DNA from: Candidatus Tantalella remota
Lineage (GTDB): Bacteria; Omnitrophota; Gorgyraeia; Tantalellales; Tantalellaceae
Reading direction: 5' to 3'
Assembly: GCA_030765685.1 (NCBI GenBank)
Contig: JAVCCB010000008.1
Coordinates: 1 to 45,767 of the forward strand
Length of the DNA stretch: 45,767 nt
Shown: in pieces, positions 8,035-16,153 of the stretch
Numbering within the stretch: position 1 is the first letter of the stretch
Layout: every line of letters begins with the position of its first letter
Made by a program: the position numbers and the translations under genes
The notes under the pieces: generated by a model
Told to the model about the DNA's origin: nothing
Databases searched by the model: none
The model's input: only the letters and a program-made list of their open reading frames with translations

Positions 8035-9243
8035 GTGGCAGACAAAGATCCCATCACAGTACTTAATGACAAATGCGTAGGTTGTACGCTCTGCGTCAAA
8101 GTGTGCCCGTTCGGCGCCATAGAGATGCAGGAAAAAAAAGCCGTCATCGACCTTACGAAATGTACTCTTTGTGGAGCGTGTGTAACGGAATGTAAATTCG
8201 AAGCGATCGTAATGGAGGAAAAGGAAGAAAAACCCGAGATAGATTTTTCTCTCTATAAAGATGTATGGGTCTTCGCGGAGCAGAAGAAAGGCAAAGTCCA
8301 ATCTATCGCTTTTGAACTTCTTGGAAAAGGACGCGAACTGGCGGATAAGCTTGGTGTTAACCTCTGCGCCGTACTTCTTGGCGACAATATGGATGAGGCT
8401 TGTAAGGAACTTATCGAAAGAGGCGCGGATAAAGTCTACCTGGTAGATTCACCTAAACTCAAAGCATATCAGGACGATCCTTATACAAAGGTCCTTAATG
8501 AGCTGATATCAAAATATAAACCTGAAGTAGTCCTTTGCGGCGCGAGTGTTATCGGGAGAAGTCTTATATCCCGTGTTGCCGTCACCTTGAGGGTGGGACT
8601 CACCGCGGATTGCACCGGCCTTGACATCGACGATAAAGATAAGATACTTCTTCAGACGCGTCCCGCTTTTGGCGGAAACATCATGGCGACTATCATCAGT
8701 CCTGATTACCGTCCGCAGATGGCGACTGTAAGGCACAAGGTGATGCAAGAGTCTGATCCCGATCCGAAAAGAAAGGGTGAGATAATTAAAGAGGAGTACT
8801 CCGAAGAGATATACACCTCCCGCAGTAAACTCATAGATATAGTAGAAGAGATAGAAGAGACTGTGAACCTGACCGAGGCGGATATCATCGTTTCGGGGGG
8901 GAGAGGTATAGGCGGGCCGGAGAACTTCAGTCTCATAAAAGATCTTGCGCTTAGCCTTAAGGGCGCGCTTGGAGCTTCACGCGCCGCCGTTGACGCTGAC
9001 TGGATACCGTATTCGCATCAGGTAGGCCAGACGGGTAAAACTGTTTGTCCGAAACTTTATATTGCCTGTGGTATCAGCGGACAGATCCAGCATCTGATAG
9101 GGATGCAGTCATCCGATATTATAGTGGCCATAAATAAAGATCCGGAAGCGCCTATTTTTAAGGTTGCTACTTACGGTATAGTGGACGATCTTTTTAAGGT
9201 AGTTCCGCTTCTTACCAAGCATTTCAAGGACATCCTGTCCTAA
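8035..9243 (+). CDS. etfA: Electron transfer flavoprotein alpha subunit with N-terminal 2[4Fe-4S] ferredoxin domain
   Basis: This 402-residue protein is a fusion. Residues 1-60 are a ferredoxin domain with two complete cluster motifs: Cys14, 17, 20, 24 and Cys43, 46, 49, 53. Residues about 70-400 are a standard EtfA with the FAD-binding C-terminal part (GGRGIGGPENF, SRAAVDADWIPYSHQVGQTGKTVCP, ACGISGQIQH). The start is GTG at 8035, preceded by AAGAGGAAG; an earlier start would overlap etfB. EtfA proteins with added ferredoxin domains are known from bifurcating complexes such as caffeyl-CoA reductase and lactate dehydrogenase of acetogens. With the neighbouring acyl-CoA dehydrogenase, a flavin-based bifurcating or confurcating complex exchanging electrons with ferredoxin is likely. 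Confidence 0.95.
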   Translation: MADKDPITVLNDKCVGCTLCVKVCPFGAIEMQEKKAVIDLTKCTLCGACVTECKFEAIVMEEKEEKPEIDFSLYKDVWVFAEQKKGKVQSIAFELLGKGRELADKLGVNLCAVLLGDNMDEACKELIERGADKVYLVDSPKLKAYQDDPYTKVLNELISKYKPEVVLCGASVIGRSLISRVAVTLRVGLTADCTGLDIDDKDKILLQTRPAFGGNIMATIISPDYRPQMATVRHKVMQESDPDPKRKGEIIKEEYSEEIYTSRSKLIDIVEEIEETVNLTEADIIVSGGRGIGGPENFSLIKDLALSLKGALGASRAAVDADWIPYSHQVGQTGKTVCPKLYIACGISGQIQHLIGMQSSDIIVAINKDPEAPIFKVATYGIVDDLFKVVPLLTKHFKDILS

Positions 9244-9317
9244 TACAGTCTTGCCTGGCATTACCCTACATCATAAGTGATTACAATCAAACAGCTTAAA
9301 AATAATTTATTTTATGT

Positions 9318-9346
9318 TTGACAACTACTACCTACTTGTGTATACT
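9318..9346 (+). promoter_or_regulatory. Promoter of the MerR-type gene and smc
   Basis: A perfect -35 TTGACA (9318-9323), exactly 17 bases of spacer, and -10 TATACT (9341-9346). The 55 bases to the ATG hold the operator-like repeats described separately. Confidence 0.8.
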
Positions 9347-9386
9347 TGAATAAACTTATTCAAACCTATATAAAGTTGTTCAAACC
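9346..9386 (+). promoter_or_regulatory. Operator-like palindrome and direct repeats
   Basis: TTGAATAA (9346-9353) and TTATTCAA (9356-9363) form a perfect palindrome with a two-base centre. It starts on the last base of the -10 box. The right arm recurs as a direct repeat: ACTTATTCAAACC (9354-9366) and AGTTGTTCAAACC (9374-9386), exactly 20 bases apart, about two helical turns. The placement fits autorepression by the downstream DNA-binding protein. Confidence 0.6.
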
Positions 9387-9401
9387 GTAGCAAAGCCATA
9401 T

Positions 9402-9608
9402 ATGATAGCCAGCAGCTCAAAAAAGTACACAGTCCAGCAGGTAGCCGACATCCTCGGTATCTACCGCGGGACTGTGATCAATTATGAGAAGAAGGAAATA
9501 TTCCCGCCACCGAAACGAAATCACATAAACGGTTATCGCGAATATACTGAAGAAGATATAGAGTATCTTAAAGAGATACTTGAAGGCAATGCTGCCAGTA
9601 CGCAATAG
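9402..9608 (+). CDS. Small MerR-type helix-turn-helix DNA-binding protein
   Basis: This 68-residue protein consists only of a winged-helix MerR N-terminal domain. It shows KKYTVQQVADILGIYRGTVINYEKKEIFPPPKR (7-39), with helix-turn-helix at about 11-30, and the wing-side motif GYREYTEEDIEYLKEI (44-59). There is no effector domain or dimerisation coiled coil. It has its own promoter with palindromic operator-like repeats and is followed by smc after eight bases, so it probably leads an smc transcript. Candidate targets are its own promoter and therefore smc expression; this is inferred from position. The start lacks a good ribosome-binding site, but an earlier in-frame start is not evident. Confidence 0.82.
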   Translation: MIASSSKKYTVQQVADILGIYRGTVINYEKKEIFPPPKRNHINGYREYTEEDIEYLKEILEGNAASTQ

Positions 9609-9616
9609 GGGGACAA

Positions 9617-12600
9617 ATGCATTTCAAGAAACTTGAAATAGTAGGATTTAAATCTTTCCTTAATAAAACGAAGCTGAAATTCGAGCCCGGTGTTACGGCG
9701 GTTGTCGGTCCTAACGGTTGTGGAAAGAGTAACATCGTTGACGCGATCAAGTGGGTGCTCGGGGAACAGTCCCCGAAATCCATGCGTTCCACCGCGATGG
9801 GTGACGTTATCTTCAACGGAACGGAACGACAGGATCCGGTAAACGTTGCCGAGGTGTCTCTTACTTTGTCGAACACCGACAGGAGTCTGCCCGTAGATTA
9901 TGACGAGCTGACGATCAGCCGCAGGCTGTACCGTTCGGGGGAAAGTGAATATCTCCTTAACAAGACTCCCGTAAGGCTGGCTGACGTGCGGAGCCTTCTC
10001 ATGGGTACGGGGATAGGTACGAGTTCCTATTCTATAGTCGAGCAGGGAAGGATGGACATGATCCTCAGTTCTAAGCCTGAGGAGAGACGTCATGTGTTCG
10101 AGGAAGCTAGCGGAATAACCCGGTACAAATCCAAGAAACGCGAAGCTTTGCTTAAGCTGGACAGGACTAAAGAGAATCTTTTAAGGATCAGCGATATTGT
10201 CAGGGAAGTCGAAAGGCAGATAAAGTCAATAGAGAGACAGGCGCGTAAGGCGGAGAGGTATAAGGCTCGGTTTGAGGAACTTAAGGATATGGAGGTCAAG
10301 CTTTCCTATAAGAAATACAAGGAATTGACTACAGACGACAGCTCTCTCGACGATGAGAATGTGAAACTGAACGAGAAGAGAGACGATCTTTCTTCGGAGA
10401 TCGGGGAGATGATAACTGACCTGGGGCGGCTTAAGGAAGAGTACACTTTGGTGCTCAGGGAATTGCAGGCTTCCCAGAACGACGTGATGAGACTTTCATC
10501 GGAGATAGATAAGAACAAGCATGTGGCCGAAGTCAACGAAGAGAGGATACAGGAACTGCAGAAATCGGTGGAAAGGCTTGATTGGGAAATAGAAGAAGCC
10601 ACCGAACGCAAAGAAAGCCTTAATTCCAGGGTAGAGGGGCTCGAAGTCAGGTTCAACGATGTCAGCGGTAAGCGTAATGAGAAAGATGAAGCTCTTAACG
10701 CGGCGCAGGACAATGTAAGGGAACTTGCCGGACACATTGAGCAGAACAGGATAAAGCTGCAGAATAACCGGGAGAAAACGGTTGATATTGTTTCGGAGCA
10801 GACACAGACTAAAAACGACCTGATCAAGGTGAATGCGGATACGCAGAACCGCCAGTCAAGGCTCAGGAGATTGAAACTGGAGAGGACAAGTGTCGAGGCC
10901 GAAAAACAGAGTGTTTCCGAGGATCTTAGCAGCATAGAAGGCCAGGTGGAGAGTGTTTCCCGTGCTCTTGAATCAAAGCGTGAAGAAGTGGATGTCTTTA
11001 ATAGGGAATATGCCGATAAGCAGCAGCTACTGACGACGCTTAACGCCGACAAGCAGCAGAAGGAAAAAAGACTTAATGAGATCAAGCCCCGCAGGCAGTT
11101 CCTTGAAAAGCTTATAGAAGAGCGCGAAGGTGTCTCGGAAAGCGTAAAGGATATAATCAAACGGTCGGAATCAGGGGATCCCGTGTTCGAGGGTGTGCAC
11201 GGCATATTGTCAGAACTCGTGAACGTGCGTGAGAATTATGAGGAGTCAATGGAATCTATTCTCGCTGACGCGGCTCATGCCGTAGTGGTCGAGGATCTTG
11301 CGGTAGCCGAGAGGGTGACTTCCTTTCTTTCGGATAACGCTATGGGCAGCGTGAATTTTGTCATACTGGAAGAGCTCAGGCGGATGGCTTCCGGCGGAGG
11401 ATCTGACGCGCGGAAAGGTGCTCTGGAAGATGTGACTCATGTGCTGGCCGCGCAGGAGGAGTATTCTTCCGCGCTCAAAGCGCTATTGTTCGATACTTTT
11501 GTGGCGGGTTCTCCCGACGCGGCGAAGATTTTTATGGACGACAACAGCAGTTTTAATGGACGGATAATAGGAGAGAAGGGTGAAGTTTACCGCTGGGGTC
11601 TAAGGCGTAGCAGAAACTATTCGGCGAAAGAGACCATTCCTCTTTTTGGAAGAAAAGAGAAGGTCAAAGAGCTTCTGGAAGAAGAAAGGGTGATCGGGGA
11701 AAAGGTGCGTCTGCTTGAGGGATCGATAACGGAACTCGAGCAGTGGCTACGGGATTCTTCAGCTAAGAAGGGAAAACTTGAGACGGAACTTAGGGAGAGG
11801 CAGCTTGAGTTTGCCGATGTATCCTCGAAAAAGAATTCAATAAAGGAAAAGTTTAACTCTCTTGGAGAGGAGATGCTGATACTCGACACAGACATAGAAG
11901 AGGAGACAGAAGCTATCGGTCAGCTTCAGAGTGAAAAAGAACGGCTTGAGGCCCGGCTGGTCGAACTTGAGTTGGAAGCGTCCAGGCTTCAGCAGCTTGT
12001 TGAGGAAGCGCAGGAGATCATACAGGATTGTACGCGCAAGAGGGAAGAAACATTCTTTTGTATGTCCGATATTAAGGCCGAACTTTTCGCGCTGCGTAAA
12101 GAAGAGGAGAATCTTTCGGAAAACCTCGAGCGGGAAAAGGAGTCCTGTAGCAGGGTGTTTCAGGGTGTCGAAGAGAAGAGGTCTCGCGTGAAGGAAAGCG
12201 GCGACAGGATAAAGGCTCTTGACGATGAGATAAAGGAACTTAAAGAGCGCAACCTTGAAGGTTCGGCTGAGGCCGAGGTCAAAGGCCGGGAGATATCCGA
12301 CAGGGAGGAAAGGAAAGATTCTCTTGAGCAGGAAATAAGCGAGAAAGAGATAACCCTTAAAGGCAAAGAGCATACGCTCGAAGACCTGAGAGACCTTACG
12401 AGAGATATAGATATAAAGACGAAAGAAGTCGAGTATCGGCGGGACGCGCTGGTGGAGAAGATCATGAACGCGTATAAGGTCAATATATCAGAGATGACCA
12501 TGGAGATCGAAGAAGGTACGGACTGGGAAGATATGGTCTCCCGCATAAAAGAGTTTAAGGAACAGCTGGATAAAATGGGTGAAGTCAGCCTTGGCGCGGT

Positions 12601-13213
12601 AGAGGAGCACAAGCAGCTTGAGGAGAGGTATCAGTTCCTCATTAAACAGAGCGAAGACCTTACCAACGGACGTGACGCTCTTCTTCAGGCCATACAGAAG
12701 ATAAACAGGACCACCCGTAAGATGTTCATGGAGACTTTTGAGAAGATACAAAAAGAGTTTAACGATTATTTCCGTATGCTTTTTAACGGAGGTAAGGCGG
12801 AGCTACTGCTGGAGGACGAATCAAATGTTCTGGAATGCGGCATAGACATATCTGTCCGTCCTCCCGGGAAAAAACTGCACAACATAATGCAGCTTTCCGG
12901 AGGAGAAAAGGCCATGACTGCCATAGCTCTGATATTCGCTATTTTTAAGGTCAACCCGAGCCCGTTCTGTGTGCTTGACGAAATAGACGCTCCTCTTGAT
13001 GAGTCGAATATCGTACGTTTCTGCCGTGTGTTGCAGGAGTTTCTTAAATTATCCCAGTTTGTTATAGTCACGCACAACAGGATGACTATACAGCTTGCCG
13101 ATGTCCTTTACGGTATCACTATGGAAGAAAAAGGCGTATCCAAAATAGTCTCCGTAAAGTTTACTGAAGAAAAAGAGATGAAAGACGAAGTCGAAATTCC
13201 CGCGTCCGCGTAA
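9617..13213 (+). CDS. smc: Chromosome partition / condensin protein Smc
   Basis: Smc organises and helps segregate the chromosome as an ATP-driven DNA-loop motor with ScpA and ScpB. The 1198 residues match the family length. The N-terminal head has Walker A GPNGCGKS (31-38). Two long charged coiled coils (about 165-510 and 680-1010) flank a hinge at about 515-670. The C-terminal head has the LSGGEKAM signature starting at 1093 and Walker B FCVLDEIDAPLDE at about 1117-1129. The ATG has a GGGGG site upstream. It follows the MerR-type gene by 8 bases and precedes the GGDEF gene by 24, suggesting one transcript. No scpA or scpB is in the window. Confidence 0.97.
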   Translation: MHFKKLEIVGFKSFLNKTKLKFEPGVTAVVGPNGCGKSNIVDAIKWVLGEQSPKSMRSTAMGDVIFNGTERQDPVNVAEVSLTLSNTDRSLPVDYDELTISRRLYRSGESEYLLNKTPVRLADVRSLLMGTGIGTSSYSIVEQGRMDMILSSKPEERRHVFEEASGITRYKSKKREALLKLDRTKENLLRISDIVREVERQIKSIERQARKAERYKARFEELKDMEVKLSYKKYKELTTDDSSLDDENVKLNEKRDDLSSEIGEMITDLGRLKEEYTLVLRELQASQNDVMRLSSEIDKNKHVAEVNEERIQELQKSVERLDWEIEEATERKESLNSRVEGLEVRFNDVSGKRNEKDEALNAAQDNVRELAGHIEQNRIKLQNNREKTVDIVSEQTQTKNDLIKVNADTQNRQSRLRRLKLERTSVEAEKQSVSEDLSSIEGQVESVSRALESKREEVDVFNREYADKQQLLTTLNADKQQKEKRLNEIKPRRQFLEKLIEEREGVSESVKDIIKRSESGDPVFEGVHGILSELVNVRENYEESMESILADAAHAVVVEDLAVAERVTSFLSDNAMGSVNFVILEELRRMASGGGSDARKGALEDVTHVLAAQEEYSSALKALLFDTFVAGSPDAAKIFMDDNSSFNGRIIGEKGEVYRWGLRRSRNYSAKETIPLFGRKEKVKELLEEERVIGEKVRLLEGSITELEQWLRDSSAKKGKLETELRERQLEFADVSSKKNSIKEKFNSLGEEMLILDTDIEEETEAIGQLQSEKERLEARLVELELEASRLQQLVEEAQEIIQDCTRKREETFFCMSDIKAELFALRKEEENLSENLEREKESCSRVFQGVEEKRSRVKESGDRIKALDDEIKELKERNLEGSAEAEVKGREISDREERKDSLEQEISEKEITLKGKEHTLEDLRDLTRDIDIKTKEVEYRRDALVEKIMNAYKVNISEMTMEIEEGTDWEDMVSRIKEFKEQLDKMGEVSLGAVEEHKQLEERYQFLIKQSEDLTNGRDALLQAIQKINRTTRKMFMETFEKIQKEFNDYFRMLFNGGKAELLLEDESNVLECGIDISVRPPGKKLHNIMQLSGGEKAMTAIALIFAIFKVNPSPFCVLDEIDAPLDESNIVRFCRVLQEFLKLSQFVIVTHNRMTIQLADVLYGITMEEKGVSKIVSVKFTEEKEMKDEVEIPASA

Positions 13214-13237
13214 GCTTGACCGGATCGGAGGACCCCA

Positions 13238-14461
13238 ATGAGTTCGACAAAGATAAAGACGAAAAAAGAATTGCTTTCCAAAGTAGAGCTTAAAGAGCTT
13301 TACGAGAGAACAAAGCATGAGATGACGCTACTGTCGGAGATAACGAACGCGATGATGCAGTCGCTGGAGCTTGACCAGGTGTTGTACACGATCCTTACGG
13401 CACTGACGGCCCATCAGGGGCTCGGGTTTGACAGGGCGATGTTCTTTCTGGTCAATGATGACGAGCGGACCCTGGACGGGAAAATGGGTATAGGGCCTCA
13501 CTCCGCGGACGAGGCGGACAGGTTATGGCAGCGCATAGAGAACCATAAACTCTCACTCAGAAACCTTATCGATTCATATTACAAATTTAAGACAGATCCC
13601 GAATCAAAGCTTAACACCGTGGTCAAGGGTATCTCTATACCGATCCGTGAGGACGCGGGTATACTGGCGCTTACGATCCTTGAGGGCATGTCTTTTGAGG
13701 TAGCCAATGACGAGGCAAAGGCTATGGTGAACGCGGAGATAAGGTCGCTACTCAACATGGACCTTTTTGTTACGATACCGCTTAAGACTAGAGCCCACAC
13801 TCTGGGCGCTATAGTGGTGGATAATATCTCTTCCGGCACGATGATAACTAAAGACAACATACGCATACTCAATATGTTCGCCGATCACGCCGCACTGGCG
13901 GTAGAGAACTCGCGCCTTTACGGGAAGACGGTGCATCTTTCCCAGACCGATTGGCTGACGGGGCTATGGAACGCCAGGCATTTTAATTTCGTACTTGATG
14001 AAAAGATCAAGATGGCGGCGAAGGATGAAAGCGCGCTCAGCCTTCTTCTGATAGATATAGATAACTTCAAAGAGTATAATGATACTTTGGGCCATCAGAG
14101 AGGCGACGATGCCATAAGAAGGGTTGCGACGGCGCTCAAGGGGTCTTCCCGCAGCACGGACTTTTGCTGCAGGTACGGCGGTGAGGAGTTCGCGATAGTT
14201 ATGGCGGGGATAAACAGGAACAGCGCACAGATGATAGCGGAACGCCTGAGGAAGGAAGTGGAAGAATCGTTCAAAAACGATGCTGCTGTTCCCGATAAGG
14301 TCAAGCTGACTGTAAGCCTTGGTTTGTCCGTGTGTCCCTACGACAGTGAGGGAAAAGAAGATCTTATTAGAAAAGCGGATCTCGCATTGTACCAGGCGAA
14401 GCAGACAGGCAAGAACAGGGTGTGTACGTACGTGCCGGAATTGGGTGAGGGGCAGTCGTAA
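13238..14461 (+). CDS. GAF-domain diguanylate cyclase
   Basis: This 407-residue signalling protein should make cyclic di-GMP from two GTP. Residues 1-30 look like a short charged helix. About 35-215 form a GAF sensor domain, ending in HAALAVENSRLYGK. A GGDEF domain follows (DWLTGLWNARHF, then LLLIDIDNFKEYND). The active-site loop is GGEEF at 314-318, an active variant. An allosteric product-inhibition RxxD site (RSTD, 305-308) sits five residues before it. No membrane segment is seen, so it is cytoplasmic. The GAF ligand is unknown. It lies 24 bases after smc with a GGAGG site, and is followed by a truncated PAS-like reading frame. Confidence 0.94.
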   Translation: MSSTKIKTKKELLSKVELKELYERTKHEMTLLSEITNAMMQSLELDQVLYTILTALTAHQGLGFDRAMFFLVNDDERTLDGKMGIGPHSADEADRLWQRIENHKLSLRNLIDSYYKFKTDPESKLNTVVKGISIPIREDAGILALTILEGMSFEVANDEAKAMVNAEIRSLLNMDLFVTIPLKTRAHTLGAIVVDNISSGTMITKDNIRILNMFADHAALAVENSRLYGKTVHLSQTDWLTGLWNARHFNFVLDEKIKMAAKDESALSLLLIDIDNFKEYNDTLGHQRGDDAIRRVATALKGSSRSTDFCCRYGGEEFAIVMAGINRNSAQMIAERLRKEVEESFKNDAAVPDKVKLTVSLGLSVCPYDSEGKEDLIRKADLALYQAKQTGKNRVCTYVPELGEGQS

Positions 14462-14472
14462 TAGGGGGAGTA

Positions 14473-14559
14473 ATGGAAGACCTTAAAAAAATATGCTGCG
14501 CTATTTTTGATAATAACGCTGAGGGCATCCTGGTTGTAGATTATGATAGTGGCGGGTGA
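14473..14559 (+). pseudogene. 28-codon remnant resembling the start of a PAS-domain sensor
   Basis: Eleven bases after the cyclase stop lies an ATG with a strong AGGGGGAG site. It opens a 28-residue frame whose core, AIFDNNAEGILVVDYDSG, reads like the first strand and helix of a PAS domain. It then stops at TGA, directly before an 11-base-pair hairpin. The good translation signal and family-like beginning suggest the 5' stump of a deleted sensor gene. A genuine micropeptide cannot be excluded. Confidence 0.4.
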
Positions 14560-14566
14560 AGTTTGA

Positions 14567-14594
14567 GAAGCCCGGTTTTTTGGAACCGGGCTTC
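14567..14594 (+). terminator. Hairpin ending the smc-cyclase unit
   Basis: GAAGCCCGGTT (14567-14577) and AACCGGGCTTC (14584-14594) pair perfectly around TTTTGG. A T tract is missing after the stem, so it is either an atypical terminator or an RNA-stabilising end. Confidence 0.5.
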
Positions 14595-14608
14595 CCAATA
14601 CTGATGAC

Positions 14609-14650
14609 TATTCACTGCTCACCGTTTACAGTTCACAGTTTACTGTTGTA
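14609..14650. repeat. Heptamer-period array upstream of cinA
   Basis: Six in-register seven-base units, for example CGTTTAC at 14623, AGTTCAC at 14630 and AGTTTAC at 14637. This is the reverse orientation of the GTAAACN family seen at 16091, 21663 and 28987. Confidence 0.8.
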
Positions 14651-14654
14651 TAAT
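14625..14654 (+). promoter_or_regulatory. cinA promoter built from the heptamer array; leaderless start
   Basis: -35 TTTACA (14625-14630) lies inside the array, with an 18-base spacer and a perfect -10 TATAAT (14649-14654). The cinA ATG begins six bases after the -10 box, where transcription itself should start. The mRNA is therefore probably leaderless, and no ribosome-binding site is present. Confidence 0.6.
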
Positions 14655-14660
14655 ACTAGC

Positions 14661-15134
14661 ATGAAGACTATTTCCTTTGAAGAAAGACTGGCGAAAATTC
14701 TTAAGAAGAAAAAAAAGACGCTTTCTCTGGCGGAATCGTGTACAGGCGGACTTATTGCCAGTCGCATTACAGACCTTTCAGGAAGTTCCGATTATTTTCT
14801 GGGCGGTGTGACCGCGTATTCTGACAACGTGAAGATGTCCGTTCTTGATGTACCGCGTAATATCATAAAAAAGAACGGAGCTGTCAGCAGGGAAGTGGCA
14901 AAGGCCATGGCCGAAGGAGCCAAAGCCCGTACGAGCAGCGACTTTTCGGCCTCGGTAACCGGTGTGGCCGGTCCCTCCGGAGGGACCGGCAGGAAACCGG
15001 TAGGGCTTGCTTTTATAGCATTTTCTGACGGCAAAAAGACAAGAACAAAAAAGCTCCAATACAAAGGTGACCGCGGAGCGCTGAAGAAAAAGTTTTCTGA
15101 CGCGGTCCTGAAATTGATACTAGATAATATGTAA
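14661..15134 (+). CDS. CinA C-terminal-domain protein (nicotinamide-nucleotide amidase type)
   Basis: This 157-residue stand-alone CinA C-terminal (PncC) domain probably deamidates nicotinamide mononucleotide in pyridine-nucleotide recycling. Family motifs are LSLAESCTGGLIASRI (21-36), GGVTAYSDNVK and TGVAGPSGGTGRKPVGLAF (100-118). The N-terminal molybdopterin-like domain of full CinA is absent. I chose the ATG at 14661, giving MKTISFEERL. The reading frame extends 35 codons further upstream, but those codons translate the repeat array and the preceding hairpin. Neighbours thpR and recA are frequent partners of cinA. The stop codon lies inside the first unit of the next array. Confidence 0.92.
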   Translation: MKTISFEERLAKILKKKKKTLSLAESCTGGLIASRITDLSGSSDYFLGGVTAYSDNVKMSVLDVPRNIIKKNGAVSREVAKAMAEGAKARTSSDFSASVTGVAGPSGGTGRKPVGLAFIAFSDGKKTRTKKLQYKGDRGALKKKFSDAVLKLILDNM

Positions 15135-15200
15135 ACTGTGAATAGGTCTTAGCTGTTAGGTTGTATCCCAAGACCCAAGACCGAACACCCAAGATCCCTT
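15131..15200. repeat. Heptamer-period array filling the cinA-thpR gap
   Basis: Ten consecutive seven-base units run from the cinA stop codon (in GTAAACT, 15131-15137) to three bases before the thpR ATG. The left half is of GGTCTTA/GCTGTTA type and the right half of ACCCAAG type (15073-type units at 15173 and 15187). The halves are partly complementary (AGGTCTT against AAGACC). Confidence 0.85.
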
Positions 15201-15203
15201 ACT

Positions 15204-15773
15204 ATGCCTACCATTAGAACCTTCATAGCGATCGAACTTCCATCAGAAGCCAAAAACGAACTTGCCGGTATCACTGCTGGATTCAAGAAGTCAGGAGCGG
15301 ACGTTAAGTGGGTTAGGCCCGAGACGGTCCACCTTACGCTTAAATTTCTGGGTAGTGTCCCGGAAGAAAAATTATCCTCTATTTCCGAAAAAATTAATGA
15401 AGTGGCAAAAAGCATCTCTTCGTTTGACCTGACTCTGGGGGAGGTCGGAGTGTTCCCGGATTGGAAGCGGCCTCGTGTTGTTTGGGTAGGTATTGATGGA
15501 GCGAAAGGGGTGCTTGAAGGAATAGCGGGAAGAATAGAAGATGCGATGGCCTCTTTAGGTTTTGGAAAAGAGACGAGAGGATTTAAATCCCATCTCACTC
15601 TTGGAAGGGTGAGATCTCCGAAGAACAAAGAAGAACTGGAAAAAATCGCGAGAGATATCGAGATAAAACCTGTCCCCGTCCCCGTTTTTGACATAATCCT
15701 CTTTAAGTCCGAACTTACTAGAGAAGGGGCGATCCACACGCCGCTTGAAAAATTCAACTTGAAATCCAAATGA
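15204..15773 (+). CDS. thpR: RNA 2',3'-cyclic 3'-phosphodiesterase (2H family)
   Basis: This member of the two-histidine phosphodiesterase family opens 2',3'-cyclic phosphates on RNA ends. Older annotations call it 2'-5' RNA ligase. Both catalytic HxTx motifs are present: HLTLKF at 43-48 and HLTLGR at 130-135. The length of 189 residues is standard. The ATG at 15204 gives the typical MPTIRTFIAIELP opening. There is no Shine-Dalgarno sequence because the preceding 70 bases are array. The last codons (LKSK and TGA) are read through the first units of the following AAATCCA-type array, so the array contributes the C-terminus and stop. Confidence 0.93.
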   Translation: MPTIRTFIAIELPSEAKNELAGITAGFKKSGADVKWVRPETVHLTLKFLGSVPEEKLSSISEKINEVAKSISSFDLTLGEVGVFPDWKRPRVVWVGIDGAKGVLEGIAGRIEDAMASLGFGKETRGFKSHLTLGRVRSPKNKEELEKIARDIEIKPVPVPVFDIILFKSELTREGAIHTPLEKFNLKSK

Positions 15774-15919
15774 CAAAATCCAAAACCCAAATGAAAGCTA
15801 AAACCCAAATAACAAAATGTGCAAATTTTACCCGTACGACAAGAGTAGGGTAAAAAGATATCTGCATTTTGGATTTAATGATTTGGATTTATTTTGGATT
15901 TTGAATTTAGGATTTTGAG
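15761..15919. repeat. Convergent heptamer arrays around a hairpin
   Basis: The left arm (15761-15816) has A-rich units such as AAAATCC at 15775 and AAAACCC at 15782. The right arm (15864-15919) has the complementary type, GGATTTA at 15871 and 15885 and TTTAGGA at 15906. Between them TTTTACCC (15826-15833) pairs with GGGTAAAA (15848-15855). The whole block is an imperfect palindrome of about 160 bases. Confidence 0.85.
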
Positions 15920-15940
15920 CTTTCCTAACCCTCCCCAAAC

Positions 15941-16006
15941 TAACCAGGTTATATTTGCATGGCGTGGAATAATATTATTCCTACCCCCGCATTTATAACC
16001 AGGTTA
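15941..16006. repeat. Two TAACCAGGTTA palindromes
   Basis: TAACCAGGTTA occurs at 15941-15951 and 15996-16006 in the gap before the four-helix gene, and twice more before trpF (30685-30695 region and 30760-30770). The rest of the 380-base gap is array, these palindromes, and about 80 bases with no feature I can name. Confidence 0.7.
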
Positions 16007-16090
16007 AAAATGCAGACATTTCTGTTGCCCTAACGGTAAAAATAAAGTGCAAGAAAATGGGGCTAAAACTTGTCTATAGAAGTAGGGATA

Positions 16091-16125
16091 GTGAACAGTG
16101 AACGGTAAACAGTAAACGGTAAACG
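16091..16125 (+). repeat. GTAAACN heptamer array, left flank of the four-helix gene
   Basis: Five in-register units: GTGAACA at 16091, GTGAACG at 16098, GTAAACA at 16105, GTAAACG at 16112 and 16119. It faces an inverted copy at 16520-16547. Confidence 0.9.
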
Positions 16126-16153
16126 GGATCTTGCAAAGATAAGGGCGGGCAGT

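Noticed and set aside
14556..14660. Extended N-terminus of the CinA-domain protein
   Set aside because: The extra 35 codons translate a hairpin and repeat array. The -10 box would lie inside the coding region, and family homology begins after 14661.
15826..15855. Rho-independent terminator after thpR
   Set aside because: The stem TTTTACCC/GGGTAAAA has a long loop and no T tract. It is better explained as the centre of the convergent array.
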